Positions 52,567 through 64,000 are shown, counted from the stretch's first letter. The stretch: DNA of 64,000 bases from Flavobacterium galactosidilyticum (GCF_020911945.1 NZ_CP087135.1:2158001-2222000), one strand, 5' to 3'. Translations and numbers: made by a program. Notes: generated from the sequence alone by a model not told the origin.

Positions 52567-53205
52567 TTAGTTTAAGCTTAAATATTCAGCAGTACTTTGT
52601 CTGTCAGCGCTCATTGCATCTTTTCCTGCTTCCCAGTTTGCAGGACAAACTTCACCTTTCTCTTGAATATGAGTGTAAGCATCAACCATACGTAAGTATT
52701 CGTTTACGTTACGACCAAGTGGCATATCGTTTACACTTTCGTGGAAAATTTTACCAGTTTCATCAATTAAGTAGGTAGCTCTAAAAGTAACATTAGAACC
52801 TTCAATAATTACTGAATCCGTTTCTTCAGAATATTCAGTTGAATCAATATCAAGAATACCTAAAATGTTAGATAAGTTTCTGTTTGTATCAGCAAGAATT
52901 GGGTACGTTACACCTTCAATTCCACCGTTGTTTTTTGGAGTGTTTAACCAAGCAAAGTGTACTTCATTTGTATCGCAAGAAGCTCCAATTACTATTGTAT
53001 TTCTTTTATTAAATTCTGGTAAAGCAGCTTGAAAAGCATGTAGTTCAGTTGGGCAAACAAATGTAAAATCTTTTGGATACCAAAACAAAAGTACTTTTTT
53101 GTTGTTTTTTGTAGCTTCTTCAAAGATGTTTATTTTTAAATTATCACCCATTTCTGAAATGGCATCAACTGCAATACTTGGGAATTTTTTTCCTACTAAA
53201 GACAT
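52567..53205 (-). CDS. AhpC/Prx1-type peroxiredoxin
   Basis: A 212-aa typical 2-Cys peroxiredoxin. Peroxidatic Cys is in FWYPKDFTFVCPTELHAFQA, the resolving Cys in KGEVCPANWEAGKDAM, and the dimer signature is GIEGVTYPILADTNR. It removes H2O2 and organic peroxides using thioredoxin. It sits upstream of a thioredoxin-family gene and downstream of katG (separate transcripts, judged from the terminators). A TACTTTTG box is 38-45 bp before the start. Confidence 0.94.
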   Translation of the reverse strand: MSLVGKKFPSIAVDAISEMGDNLKINIFEEATKNNKKVLLFWYPKDFTFVCPTELHAFQAALPEFNKRNTIVIGASCDTNEVHFAWLNTPKNNGGIEGVTYPILADTNRNLSNILGILDIDSTEYSEETDSVIIEGSNVTFRATYLIDETGKIFHESVNDMPLGRNVNEYLRMVDAYTHIQEKGEVCPANWEAGKDAMSADRQSTAEYLSLN

Positions 53206-53242
53206 ATTATTTTATTTTAAATGTTATTGTTTTTTGTTGGTG

Positions 53243-53250
53243 CAAAAGTA
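53243..53250 (-). promoter_or_regulatory. possible -7 box of the peroxiredoxin gene
   Basis: Minus-strand TACTTTTG, the same octamer as before tpx. No -33 match with good spacing was seen. Confidence 0.45.
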
Positions 53251-53390
53251 CTCAAAAATCACTGAGTTTCGCACTAATTTTATCCTATTTACTTATGAAA
53301 TTATAAAGAAAAGCTATAATGCATAAAATGTTGTATTTGTAGATTTACAAGCCTTTTATTTTATTGTAAATCAGTATTTTATATAAAATT

Positions 53391-53418
53391 AAAATCCACC
53401 GTTTAACTGGTGGATTTT
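53391..53418 (-). terminator. intrinsic terminator of katG
   Basis: A perfect 10-bp stem (53391-53400 with 53409-53418, AAAATCCACC/GGTGGATTTT) with an 8-nt loop, followed on the minus strand by T-rich sequence. It lies 30 bp after the katG stop. Confidence 0.82.
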
Positions 53419-53448
53419 AAAATTAATTATATACTAATTTGATGTTTT

Positions 53449-55638
<2,190 letters not shown>

Positions 55639-55665
55639 TTAGGTTTGTGTTAATACTAAGTTCTA

Positions 55666-55673
55666 CAAATTTA
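55666..55673 (-). promoter_or_regulatory. possible -7 box of katG
   Basis: Minus-strand TAAATTTG (TAnnTTTG) 37-44 bp before the katG start. A -33 TTG with the right spacing was not found. Confidence 0.45.
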
Positions 55674-56001
55674 CAACAGAGATGTAGTTTTATAATTGAT
55701 TTTGATTATAATTTTTTATAAAATCATAATAATTAATGATAGTTGTGCTTTTTGTATTTTTTAATTTCGTTTAATGAACTGAATAAACATTAATTGTTCT
55801 TGTTTGAACAGAAATTAGCATCATTCTGCGCTTTGAATAGTTATAACAATCAATAGTAAATATAAGAGAATAGATGATAAAAAACAAAACCTATGAGCTT
55901 TTAAAAAACTCATAGGTTTACTAGATATTGTATTTTATTATAGCTTTGAAATTTTACTACAAGTGATACTTTATTAATCAATAGTTTAATTGAAAAAAAT
56001 A
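55674..56001. other. AT-rich intergenic region between katG and the recycling operon
   Basis: No gene is seen. It holds one terminator hairpin (55887-55919). The left half is very AT-rich and may include upstream control sites of katG. Confidence 0.6.
55887..55919 (-). terminator. intrinsic terminator of the cell-wall recycling operon
   Basis: A perfect 11-bp stem (AAACCTATGAG at 55887-55897 with CTCATAGGTTT at 55909-55919), with T-rich sequence downstream on the minus strand. It lies about 80 bp after the GH3 gene stop. Confidence 0.82.
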
Positions 56002-57600
56002 TTATAAACCATTGATGAACACTGGAAGAGATCCTTCGCATTCCAAGTTATGTATCAATTGCTGCGCAGCAATTTCTTGAAACTCTGTAAAATCTTGATA
56101 AACTTGAATAATTCCGAAAGTAGATTCCAGATTTGGAATTACTTGTAACGAATACGGGTTTCCAAAAACATATAAAACACATTTTTTACTACTAAATATG
56201 TTTTTTAAGAATTCTAAAACTGCTTCGTCAATATCAAATTTATTCAATGGTTTTGCTTTTGGAACAAATAACGATAGTATTAAGGTGTCGTATTCAGCAA
56301 GATTTTTTTCTAAGGCTTCAATTTCATGTATAGATCCCATTTCAATTGAAAATTCTGGGGAAGAAATTGTTTTGTTTAAAGTTTGAAAAAAAGTGTTTTC
56401 AGTACTTTTGTATAAACTTATCTTTGCGACTTTTCCTTTTTTGGATCCATCCAAAAAAACAGAAGTATTGTTGTTATCTTTAATTTTAGTGATAGAATTC
56501 TGAGCTATTTTTGTATTAAGTTGAGCTGTTTTTTCAAAATCTAAATCACCAGAAATAAAACTATTTGAGTCAATAATTCCTACTTTTTGTTTGCATTTCA
56601 TCAAGCGGTTATAACTAGCTTCTATGCGTTCAGGTGAAGCGTTTTTTAGGATTTCTTGAATTCCTTCAACAACATTTTCTGCAAAACATAACACATCATT
56701 TCCAGCATTGAAAGCTTCCCATTCCAGTTGGCCTTTTTTATCATACAAACTCGAAACACTATGCATGTTCAGCGCATCAGAAATGACTAAACCATCATAA
56801 CCCAATTGCTTTCGCAAAAGCGTTTCTATAATGGATTTCGATAAAGTTGCCGAGGTGTTTTTACCTTCATTTAAAGCGGGAACGGCCAAATGGCCAACCA
56901 TAATAGAATCGACATTATTTTCAATTCCTTTTATAAATGGAACCAATTCGTTTTCTAATAATTGCTCTAAATTTTCTTCTAAAATAGGCAATCCTAAATG
57001 AGAATCGACGCTTGTGTTTCCATGACCCGGAAAATGTTTAAGACATCCTAAAACGCCTACATCATTCATTCCTTTGAGATATTCTAAAGCAAAATTGCTG
57101 ACTTTTTCTTTATTTTCACCAAAAGAACGATAGCCAATTACAGGATTATTTGGATTGTTATTAATATCAGCTAAAGGAGCCAAATTGTAATGAACTCCTG
57201 CAGATTTTAAATCCAGACCTATTTGTTTTCCTACTTCATAAACTAAATGTGATTCGGACTCTGGTAAGGCGCCCAAAGTAATTGCATAAGGATACTGAGG
57301 CGTTTTTTCGACACGCATGGCTAATCCCCATTCGGCATCAATACTCATTAATAATGGAGTAGAAGCACATTTTTGATAACGTATAACAAGATCTTTTAAA
57401 CGTTGATAACTATCATCATTGAAAACTACCTTTTTTTTAGTTTCATAATTGGTTGCGGCACTCGCTCTACTATGAAAAAATGTGAGTCCACCTATGTTAT
57501 GCTGCTTGATTAATCGCTCCATTTCCTGAATATTTTCTTCTGTATCATTGATGAAAACTGCTGGAAAGAAAAATTGTCCTATTTTTTGTTCTAATGTCAT
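56002..57600 (-). CDS. glycoside hydrolase family 3, NagZ-like beta-N-acetylhexosaminidase
   Basis: The 532-aa enzyme removes N-acetylglucosamine from peptidoglycan fragments. The NagZ His/Asp dyad motif is in CLKHFPGHGNTSVDSHLGLP, the nucleophile Asp in DGLVISDALNMHSVS, and the first conserved segment reads TLEQKIGQFFFPAV. About 180 extra C-terminal residues after the barrel form a second domain. No signal peptide is seen with this start, so it probably acts in the cytoplasm on sugars brought in by the AmpG-like transporter encoded next upstream (125-bp gap). Substrate specificity is inferred from family and context. Confidence 0.9.
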   Translation of the reverse strand: MTLEQKIGQFFFPAVFINDTEENIQEMERLIKQHNIGGLTFFHSRASAATNYETKKKVVFNDDSYQRLKDLVIRYQKCASTPLLMSIDAEWGLAMRVEKTPQYPYAITLGALPESESHLVYEVGKQIGLDLKSAGVHYNLAPLADINNNPNNPVIGYRSFGENKEKVSNFALEYLKGMNDVGVLGCLKHFPGHGNTSVDSHLGLPILEENLEQLLENELVPFIKGIENNVDSIMVGHLAVPALNEGKNTSATLSKSIIETLLRKQLGYDGLVISDALNMHSVSSLYDKKGQLEWEAFNAGNDVLCFAENVVEGIQEILKNASPERIEASYNRLMKCKQKVGIIDSNSFISGDLDFEKTAQLNTKIAQNSITKIKDNNNTSVFLDGSKKGKVAKISLYKSTENTFFQTLNKTISSPEFSIEMGSIHEIEALEKNLAEYDTLILSLFVPKAKPLNKFDIDEAVLEFLKNIFSSKKCVLYVFGNPYSLQVIPNLESTFGIIQVYQDFTEFQEIAAQQLIHNLECEGSLPVFINGL

Positions 57601-57724
57601 CGTTTTAATTTTTGAGTAACAAATGAAGATTTAAATGTTTTCTAAAAGTAAATTTGGAGATTTATAATAATAAAATAACCTGCATATCTGTGTAAAATTT
57701 TTGTACCAATTCTTAATAATACTA

Positions 57725-58987
57725 TTACTCTTGTTTCTTGCCAAACTCTTTTGGAAATATCAAAAATCTTGAAAGTATCAATCCTGGAATTGTGGCTATA
57801 AATACCCAAATAAAGAAATTACCATATCCTAAATAATCTTGAATATAGCCACTCACCATTCCTGGAAGCATCATTCCAAGTGCCATAAATCCAGTTGCAA
57901 TAGAGTAGTGGGAGGTTTTTGATTCGCCTTCAGCTACGTAAATCAAATACATCATAAAAGCAGCAAAACCAAAACCGTAACCGAATTGTTCTGCTATTAC
58001 GGTCAGATAAATGTAAATAACCGAACTAGGATGGAAATGTGATAACAAAACAAATCCTATTATTGGTAAGTGCATTGCTAAAATCATAGGTAACATCCAT
58101 TTTCCTAAACCATGTCTCGAAATAGCAATTCCGCCTAAAATTCCACCAATTGTTAACGCAATTAGTCCAAAAGTTCCATAAATAATACCCACATCTTCAG
58201 TTTGTAATCCCATTCCGCCATCAGAGATCGGATCAACTAAAAATGGAGTTAGCATTTTTAATAATTGTGATTCTCCCAAACGAAATAAAAGAATGAAAGC
58301 CAGTATTAATCCAATTTGTTTTTTCTTGAAAAAGCTGCCAAAAACTTTACCGAAACTTTTCTCTTCATTTTCTCCAAATTTAATTGAAAGTTCCGCTTTT
58401 GGCGTAGCAAAATAATTATAAACAGTTAAAATTGACATAACAATTCCCACGAAAATCATAGTATAAGACCACGCTTGTACATTATTACCAAAACGATGCT
58501 CTAAATAACCTGCTAGCAAAATAATTAATCCATTTCCAGTAAGCATCGATGCTCTATAAAATGTACTTCTAATCCCTAAAAAGAAAGATTGTTGTTCTTT
58601 CTCTAGAGCTAGCATATAAAAACCGTCACTTGCCACATCATTTGACGCTGATGCAAAAGCAGCCACCCAAAAAACGGCTAAACTTAATATGAAAAATTGA
58701 TTAGCTGGAATAATGAGACCTACAATTAAAAAGGCAATTGAAATGAGCAATTGCATCGATAAAAACCATTTTCTTTTAGTCCCGTATAAATCTATAAATG
58801 GACTCCACAATGGTTTTATTACCCAAGGCAAATATAATAAACTGGTATATAAACCAATGTCTTCGTTGCTTATTCCCAAATTTTTGTACATTAATACCGA
58901 AACGGATATTATGATTACATACGGAAAACCGGAAGCAAAGTTTAAAACGGGAATCCAATACCAAGGTCTGTTATCTGTTTTCATCAA
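57725..58987 (-). CDS. AmpG-like MFS muropeptide transporter
   Basis: A 420-aa protein with about twelve hydrophobic segments. The start RPWYWIPVLNFASGFPYVII and the loop LPWVIKPLWSPFIDLYGTKR are close to AmpG, which imports GlcNAc-anhydroMurNAc peptides. ASASNDVASDGFYMLALEKE also fits that family. It lies between the GH3 gene and the GH10-like gene on one strand with anmK upstream, which supports a muropeptide substrate. Other sugar exporters or importers of the same superfamily remain possible. Confidence 0.9.
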   Translation of the reverse strand: MMKTDNRPWYWIPVLNFASGFPYVIIISVSVLMYKNLGISNEDIGLYTSLLYLPWVIKPLWSPFIDLYGTKRKWFLSMQLLISIAFLIVGLIIPANQFFILSLAVFWVAAFASASNDVASDGFYMLALEKEQQSFFLGIRSTFYRASMLTGNGLIILLAGYLEHRFGNNVQAWSYTMIFVGIVMSILTVYNYFATPKAELSIKFGENEEKSFGKVFGSFFKKKQIGLILAFILLFRLGESQLLKMLTPFLVDPISDGGMGLQTEDVGIIYGTFGLIALTIGGILGGIAISRHGLGKWMLPMILAMHLPIIGFVLLSHFHPSSVIYIYLTVIAEQFGYGFGFAAFMMYLIYVAEGESKTSHYSIATGFMALGMMLPGMVSGYIQDYLGYGNFFIWVFIATIPGLILSRFLIFPKEFGKKQE

Positions 58988-59009
58988 GGGAAATTAAAGT
59001 CGGTTAAAT

Positions 59010-60542
59010 TTATAGTGTGAAGTTTACTTCTGTAGCTTCACTTTCGTTACCATAATAATCAATAAAGGTCACGGCGTATTTTGTGTTTTTATCTATTTTA
59101 TAAGCAGGGATGGTAACTTCTACAGTATCATTATTTGTTTTATAGGGTATTTTATCCAGTATTTGAGTTGCATCGTTGCTATCGATTTTTGCATTAAATT
59201 CGGCACCATAAACCATAAGATATCGTACTTTACTGTACATTGGATATTGCACCGTAAAGCGAGAAGAAATAGGATCAGATAGTACGTTAGTTACTGTTGG
59301 CACAATAACCATGTTTCGAACAGAATTGGCAACTACAGGAGTAAGTGCTGGATATTGATATTGATTTTCCATCAATAATTTAGTGACACTTTGATTTTTG
59401 TTCAGGAATGATTTGGCACTAAAAAAAGCATTACCCTGAATGTTTTTAAAGCTTCTCGCATAATCAATTTGATTCGGAATTTCTTTTGGATTATTCCATC
59501 TTTTATCTGAATCAGCATTGACTTTATAACTTCCATTACCAATATAAACGTTTACATTAGTTGAGTTTTCAGACCACCAACGCAATAATTTTGAATAAGA
59601 AGCTGTAGGATGATCCATACTCCAATACAATTGTGGAATTAGGTAGTCAATCCATTTGTATTGCATCCATGCCATTGGATCAGCAAATAAATCATCATAA
59701 TTAGTTTGTCCAGATTTAGTGTCTGAACCTTTAGGATCCACCGATTTATTTCTCCAAACACCAAAAGGACTAATTCCAAATTGTACCCAAGGTTTGATGT
59801 TTTTTATCGAAATAGAAATACATTTTACAAATTCATTTACGTTTGATCTTCTCCAATCTTCCAATGTCATTCCGTTTCCATACTTTTGAAAAGATGCACT
59901 ATCATTGAATTTTTCTCCAGGAACTTTATATGGGTAAAAATAATCATCAAAATGAATCGCGTCAATATCGTAATTGGTAACAACCTCTTCAACCACTGCC
60001 GTTAAATGATTTTGAACCTCTGGAAGCGCTGGATCGTAGTAATATTTCCCAGCATATTTAATCATCCATTCTGGATATTTAAAGAAGTCATGATCTGGAC
60101 TTAACTCGTTAGTTTTTAAATTCATCGTGGCACGATAGGGATTTAACCATGCGTGAAATTCGAAACCTCTTTGATGTGCTTCGGTTATCATCCACTCTAA
60201 AGGATCAAAATATGGACTGGGTGCTTTTCCTTCTTTTCCAGTCAAATATTTAGACCATGGTGCTAGTTTTGAAGGATAAAAAGCATCTCCAACACTACGA
60301 ATCTGAACAATTACGGCATTGTAGTTTAATTTTTTGTACGTATCTAAAATCTCTAAATAATCTGCTTTTTGCTTCGCTACATTATCATTGCCACTTTTGG
60401 GCCAGTCAATATTAACTACAGTAGCAATCCATACGGCTCTAAATTCATTTTTTGGGTTGTTAGTTAATTCTTGTGCGTTGCTATTCGAAAAAGAGAGTAA
60501 TAAAATCCAAATAAATAAAATGGCGTCCTTGTAATTTGTCAT
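59010..60542 (-). CDS. GH10-like (DUF187/GHL10) glycoside hydrolase family protein
   Basis: The 510-aa product has a signal peptide (AILFIWILLLSFSNSNAQ) and begins with NEFRAVWIATVVNIDWPKSG, typical of the GHL10 family. DIDAIHFDDYFYPYKVPG (acidic cluster at the barrel) and VQFGISPFGVWRNKS are also diagnostic. A Fn3-like domain ends the protein. Members are thought to act on peptidoglycan glycan strands or other cell-wall sugars. It ends 22 bp before the AmpG-like gene starts, so the two are coupled. Confidence 0.9.
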   Translation of the reverse strand: MTNYKDAILFIWILLLSFSNSNAQELTNNPKNEFRAVWIATVVNIDWPKSGNDNVAKQKADYLEILDTYKKLNYNAVIVQIRSVGDAFYPSKLAPWSKYLTGKEGKAPSPYFDPLEWMITEAHQRGFEFHAWLNPYRATMNLKTNELSPDHDFFKYPEWMIKYAGKYYYDPALPEVQNHLTAVVEEVVTNYDIDAIHFDDYFYPYKVPGEKFNDSASFQKYGNGMTLEDWRRSNVNEFVKCISISIKNIKPWVQFGISPFGVWRNKSVDPKGSDTKSGQTNYDDLFADPMAWMQYKWIDYLIPQLYWSMDHPTASYSKLLRWWSENSTNVNVYIGNGSYKVNADSDKRWNNPKEIPNQIDYARSFKNIQGNAFFSAKSFLNKNQSVTKLLMENQYQYPALTPVVANSVRNMVIVPTVTNVLSDPISSRFTVQYPMYSKVRYLMVYGAEFNAKIDSNDATQILDKIPYKTNNDTVEVTIPAYKIDKNTKYAVTFIDYYGNESEATEVNFTL

Positions 60543-60698
60543 TAGAGTTTTGTTTATAAAGTATTCAAAAATAGTTTTTTTACTACTGTTTAACCAATTA
60601 AATCAGCTTTAAAAATTTGATTTTATTCACTAGCGCAATTTCTTTGCCAATTAATCACAGTTTTGCTCAAAAGGAAAATTTTGGTTCAACTTGAAAAC

Positions 60699-61970
60699 TT
60701 ATACTTTAAAAATTAATTTATATTTATAAAAAATCCATAAGATTACAGACCAAAAAACAGCGTACGATAACGCATAAAAGAGTGATGCATTTAACGGATT
60801 ACTAAAAATTGGAACAATATTAAAATCATAGATAAATTTCTGAAGATTGATTTCTTCAGATGGTATTTCTGGATTATTGATTTTAATTGCGCTCAAAGCT
60901 CTAGGGATTATTCCTGAAAAGAAAAACACAATCATCGGATTTACACCCCAAATTAAAAATAACTTGGTCCATTTTTTATAATTAGCCACATCGATAATAT
61001 AATATAAAAACGTTAGACATAGTGCAGCAATTCCAGCTGTATATAACACATAAGAGCTCGTCCAAAGTGATTTATTTATGGGAAAAACAGTGTTCCAAAT
61101 TAATCCTAGAACTACTAACACAATCCCTATAATTCCTATTTTTTTAACGATTTCAATTTTTGTGTTTTGTAAGTTCAGTATTTGGCCAATGAACATTCCT
61201 AAAATACCGGTAGCTATTGCAGGCAATGTACTTAAGATTCCTTCGGGATCCCAAGTTTTTGAGGAAGCCCATAAATGTCCGTTTAATAGTGAATTGTCAA
61301 TCCAAGCCGCTAAATTGGTGCCTTTTTCAAAATTAGGTGCTCCAAATTCTGGAACCGGAACTAAAGCCATTAAACCCCAGTACGCCAGTAAAATAACTGC
61401 GGCTACTAGAAGTTGTGTTTTCAGATTTGTCTTCAAATAAAGTAGAGAGCTAAAGAAATATACAATTCCTATTCGTTGCAAAACTCCAGGTAGTCTTACA
61501 TCTTGATAGGCTGAAATTCCGCTGTAGGCTAAGAATAGAAGCGCTGCTAGAATTAGAAAAACCAAGTAGGTTTTAATTTTTAAACTAAAGTTACCTAAAA
61601 GGGCATAAGCAACTGCAAAAGTAATGAGTAGTCGAAGTAGCAATAAAGGAACTCCTTCTAGACTTAAGATTTGAATTCGGCTAAAATAATTCAAGAACAA
61701 TCCAAGACAGAAAATACGTAACGAACGAACAACAATTTTATTAAAAACGGCTAAATCAAAATGTTTAGATGGCATTGCAAAAGGAACTGCCGTACCCATT
61801 ATAAAAATAAAAAACGGAAATACTAAGTCAGTAGGAGTGCAGCCATTCCACTCTGCGTGCTCTAAAGGAGGATATATGTGTGCCCAACTTCCGGGATTGT
61901 TAACAATAGTCATCAATAGAATTGTGAATCCTCTAAAGACATCAAGCGAAATTAAACGTTCTTTTTGCAT
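60699..61970 (-). CDS. NagX-like/DUF5009 membrane acyltransferase family protein
   Basis: An integral membrane protein of 423 aa with about ten or eleven hydrophobic segments. The start (RLISLDVFRGFTILLMTIVN, then WNGCTPTDLVFPFFIFIMG) is typical of the heparan-alpha-glucosaminide acetyltransferase-like family, including bacterial NagX. NagX-type proteins occur in N-acetylglucosamine-utilisation clusters. Here it is between anmK and a glycoside-hydrolase gene, so a role with amino sugars or muropeptides in the membrane is likely. Its reaction is unproven. Confidence 0.85.
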   Translation of the reverse strand: MQKERLISLDVFRGFTILLMTIVNNPGSWAHIYPPLEHAEWNGCTPTDLVFPFFIFIMGTAVPFAMPSKHFDLAVFNKIVVRSLRIFCLGLFLNYFSRIQILSLEGVPLLLLRLLITFAVAYALLGNFSLKIKTYLVFLILAALLFLAYSGISAYQDVRLPGVLQRIGIVYFFSSLLYLKTNLKTQLLVAAVILLAYWGLMALVPVPEFGAPNFEKGTNLAAWIDNSLLNGHLWASSKTWDPEGILSTLPAIATGILGMFIGQILNLQNTKIEIVKKIGIIGIVLVVLGLIWNTVFPINKSLWTSSYVLYTAGIAALCLTFLYYIIDVANYKKWTKLFLIWGVNPMIVFFFSGIIPRALSAIKINNPEIPSEEINLQKFIYDFNIVPIFSNPLNASLFYALSYAVFWSVILWIFYKYKLIFKV

Positions 61971-62000
61971 TTTATTTTGGTTAATTTTGGTTAGTGTTTA

Positions 62001-63209
62001 TTAGTTAGGAAATGAAATTTTCCCCATTGAAACAGATGGAATACCTTTTCGGATTCCGAAATCAGAGGTACCGCCGGAAACGGTTTCGTTTGCTAAAATT
62101 GCAAATAAAATCGCTTCTTTAGCATCACCTGAAATTCCTAAAGTATCAGTTGTGGAAAATTGACAAGGAAGTAATTCCTTCAGCCATTCTACTAGTAGCG
62201 GATTGTGCGCTCCGCCACCCGACATGTAAATGGTGAAATTTTCAACAGTATATATTGTGTTTGTTATTGCTGTATGTATAGCTTCTGCAATGGTTTCAGC
62301 ACTAAATCGTGTTAATGTTGCTAATAAATCGGGAATCGAAATGTTTTGTGTATTGCTTACTGCTCGTGCTTTTGTAACGTACTCGACACTAAAAAGTTCT
62401 GGTCCCGTAGTTTTTGGAAATGGCTTTGCAAAAAAAACATCTGATTTTAAAATTGTCAAAAGTGCTTTATTGACAGTACCTTTTTTAGCAATTTCTGCAT
62501 CTTTATCATATGATTTATCTGGAAAATAAAGTTTTGTAAAAGCATCGATTAAGGTATTTCCAGTTCCCGTATCAGTAACAAAAACTTCTTCGGGATTGCT
62601 ACTTGCTGGTAAATAAGTAAAATTTGAAATTCCTCCCATATTCAGCATAATTCGATTGTCTCCTTTTTTTGAAAACAGAAAATAATCACCATAAACTGCC
62701 AAAGGAGCACCTTCGCCACCTGCAGCAACATGTTTTTGCCTGAAATCAGAAAGTGTGATTATTCCTGTTTTTACCGCTATGTGATCGCCATCTCCAATTT
62801 GTAAAGTAGCATTTGGAAACTTTTCTTGCTGGTGTAAAATCTTGGGTGCATGAAAAACAGTTTGCCCGTGTGATGCTATTAAGTCGACTTTTTCTGGAGA
62901 AATATCCCAACGCGTGAGACATTCTAGAATCATATCAGCATGTAAAGCTCCAATCCATTCATTTAACAGAACTAGTTTTTGAAAATCGATGGTTTGTTTT
63001 GCAAAAACAGATCTAATTTCTAATTTTATATCATCTGAGTAGTCAACAGTATTAAATTGCATCAAATTCACTTTCGTTTCTTCGCCAGAACCTGATATTT
63101 CGCATAAAGCCACATCTAAGCCATCTAATGAAGTTCCAGACATCAAACCAATAATGGTTCGCGTTGGTTTTTGAGCAATTTTATAAAGAGATTCTAGATT
63201 TGAATTCAT
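62001..63209 (-). CDS. anmK: anhydro-N-acetylmuramic acid kinase
   Basis: The 402-aa kinase opens and phosphorylates 1,6-anhydroMurNAc to MurNAc-6-phosphate. Diagnostic segments are TIIGLMSGTSLDGLDVALCE, LIASHGQTVFHAP, QIGDGDHIAVKTG, DTGTGNTLIDAF and YMSGGGAHNPLLVEWL. It acts in the cytoplasm on anhydro sugars released from the wall after AmpG import and NagZ action, both encoded in the same cluster. It starts 171 bp downstream of the serine hydrolase gene and ends 30 bp before the NagX-like gene. Confidence 0.95.
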   Translation of the reverse strand: MNSNLESLYKIAQKPTRTIIGLMSGTSLDGLDVALCEISGSGEETKVNLMQFNTVDYSDDIKLEIRSVFAKQTIDFQKLVLLNEWIGALHADMILECLTRWDISPEKVDLIASHGQTVFHAPKILHQQEKFPNATLQIGDGDHIAVKTGIITLSDFRQKHVAAGGEGAPLAVYGDYFLFSKKGDNRIMLNMGGISNFTYLPASSNPEEVFVTDTGTGNTLIDAFTKLYFPDKSYDKDAEIAKKGTVNKALLTILKSDVFFAKPFPKTTGPELFSVEYVTKARAVSNTQNISIPDLLATLTRFSAETIAEAIHTAITNTIYTVENFTIYMSGGGAHNPLLVEWLKELLPCQFSTTDTLGISGDAKEAILFAILANETVSGGTSDFGIRKGIPSVSMGKISFPN

Positions 63210-63380
63210 GATTCCAGATGTAAGTAATGAAATTAAGGACTGTTTTTAACTATCTAAGAAATTTAAGAACATCTGCATTTTTGCTTTACCGTTTTCTTAA
63301 ATGATTAAATATGACAAGTCGTAAAGTTAAAAGTTTTAATTGTTTTAAATAAGATTATGTAATTTAACTCAGTTAGAATT

Positions 63381-64000
63381 CTATTTTATAATCGCATCTT
63401 GGATTATTTTCTGAATATCTTCTCTAATTTTCTCTTTGGCTAATTTATTTCCTGCCGTTGTAACTTCTGGATAGGTTCTGTTTGAGAGAAAAATATAGAC
63501 AATTTCAGTTTCAGGATCTACCCAAGCAATGTCACCCGTAAAACCGGTATGACCAAAACTAGACTCAGAGACACATCCACAAGTTGGACCATCTTTTCCT
63601 ACTCTTTTATCAAAACCTAAACCTCTTTGTACGCCTTCAGCGGCGTAGTACGAGGTATTAAAAGCATTGAATGTTTGTTCAGAAAAATAACGTTTGTTGC
63701 CGTAATTTCCTTTTTGCAAAAATAATTGCATCATTTTAGCCACATCCATCGCATTCGAAAAAATTCCGGCGTGTCCCGCAACTCCGCCTTCCATTGCTGC
63801 TGCCATATCATGTACATATCCTTGCACGACCTGGTGACGGAAATAATTATCCACTTCTGATGGTGCAATATTATTTTTATCAAACTTTGTTAATGGATTA
63901 TATAGCGTATTGTTCATCCCAAGCGAGCTATAAAAATTTTTCTGACTCAGAATTTCTAAAGGTTGTTTTGTCTTTCTTTCTAAGTATTCTTTTAGAATAA
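63381..64000 (-). CDS. beta-lactamase-family serine hydrolase, 5' partial (window edge)
   Basis: The reading frame is open to the last base of the window: upstream of the ATG at 63917 the codons still read LERKTKQPLEILSQKNFY, so that ATG is internal and the gene continues beyond 64000. Seen are VVQGYVHDMAAAMEGGVAGH, AGIFSNAMDVAKMMQLFLQ and FGHTGFTGDIAWVDPE (HTGxTG is the KTG-like box of class C serine hydrolases). The N-terminal part with SxxK is missing from the window. With nagZ and anmK nearby it may be an AmiE-like amidase removing peptides from MurNAc, or the C-terminal domain of a larger GH3-fused protein. Confidence 0.88.
   Translation of the reverse strand, partial: ILKEYLERKTKQPLEILSQKNFYSSLGMNNTLYNPLTKFDKNNIAPSEVDNYFRHQVVQGYVHDMAAAMEGGVAGHAGIFSNAMDVAKMMQLFLQKGNYGNKRYFSEQTFNAFNTSYYAAEGVQRGLGFDKRVGKDGPTCGCVSESSFGHTGFTGDIAWVDPETEIVYIFLSNRTYPEVTTAGNKLAKEKIREDIQKIIQDAIIK

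Overview
The window reads as a Bacteroidota chromosome, most likely Flavobacterium or a close relative. The evidence is a SusC/SusD outer-membrane pair, low GC over most of the sequence, -7 boxes of the form TAnnTTTG, almost no Shine-Dalgarno sequences, and housekeeping proteins typical of Flavobacteriia (a DUF6952-like protein, an AmpG/NagZ/AnmK-type recycling cluster, a RibB with a decayed RibA domain).

Region by region. (1) 1-9.8 kb: an outer-membrane peptide or glycan uptake module. It has SusC (5' end outside the window), SusD and a secreted S9 peptidase on the + strand. Facing it on the - strand are a small secreted four-cysteine protein (DUF6520-like), a MauE/DoxX-type redox membrane protein and an AraC regulator. 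(2) 10.2-23.5 kb: three successive gene cassettes, all genes on +. Each starts with GTT(A/G)TG and ends with the reverse complement of its own first 10-14 bases, and imperfect palindromes lie between them. This is the layout of integron cassettes and attC sites, but no recognisable intI is present. Cassette 1 holds a possibly UDG-like protein and a 63-aa protein. Cassette 2 is a restriction-modification pair (C5-methyltransferase plus BsuBI/PstI-type endonuclease). Cassette 3 (5 kb) is a RecD-like helicase plus a large repeat/beta-rich protein. Two 2,326-bp IS91-family elements with a tyrosine recombinase gene sit at the same point of two different palindromes. (3) 23.6-25.1 kb: a tyrosine integrase, probably of a second island. 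(4) 25.1-44.8 kb: a genomic island in the 3' end of tRNA-Ser(UGA), bounded by a 15-bp direct repeat and by 11-bp tandem repeats at both ends. It carries an integrase, small HTH proteins, a frameshifted DUF1643 gene, a five-gene defence operon (C5-methyltransferase, MORC/GHKL ATPase, Z1 helicase-like ATPase, PD-(D/E)XK nuclease, AIPR; the published Mza-type layout plus a methylase), a long pyrimidine-rich stretch without convincing genes, a TIR-like protein, and a four-gene operon (251-aa protein, DUF5675, two small membrane proteins). (5) 44.8-64 kb: core chromosome, all on -. It has RibB, LptF/G, LolA, FtsK and DgkA; an oxidative-stress set (Tpx, thioredoxin, AhpC-type peroxiredoxin, KatG); and a cell-wall recycling operon (NagZ-like GH3, AmpG-like MFS, GH10-like hydrolase, NagX-like acyltransferase, AnmK, and a serine hydrolase cut by the window edge).

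The accessory middle is dominated by mobile DNA and anti-phage functions. The strongest candidates for something undescribed are the integron-like cassette array, the IS91-type element that targets its sites, the helicase/repeat-protein pair, and the DUF5675 membrane operon. All calls come from reading the sequence. Family names are from memory and no database search was run.
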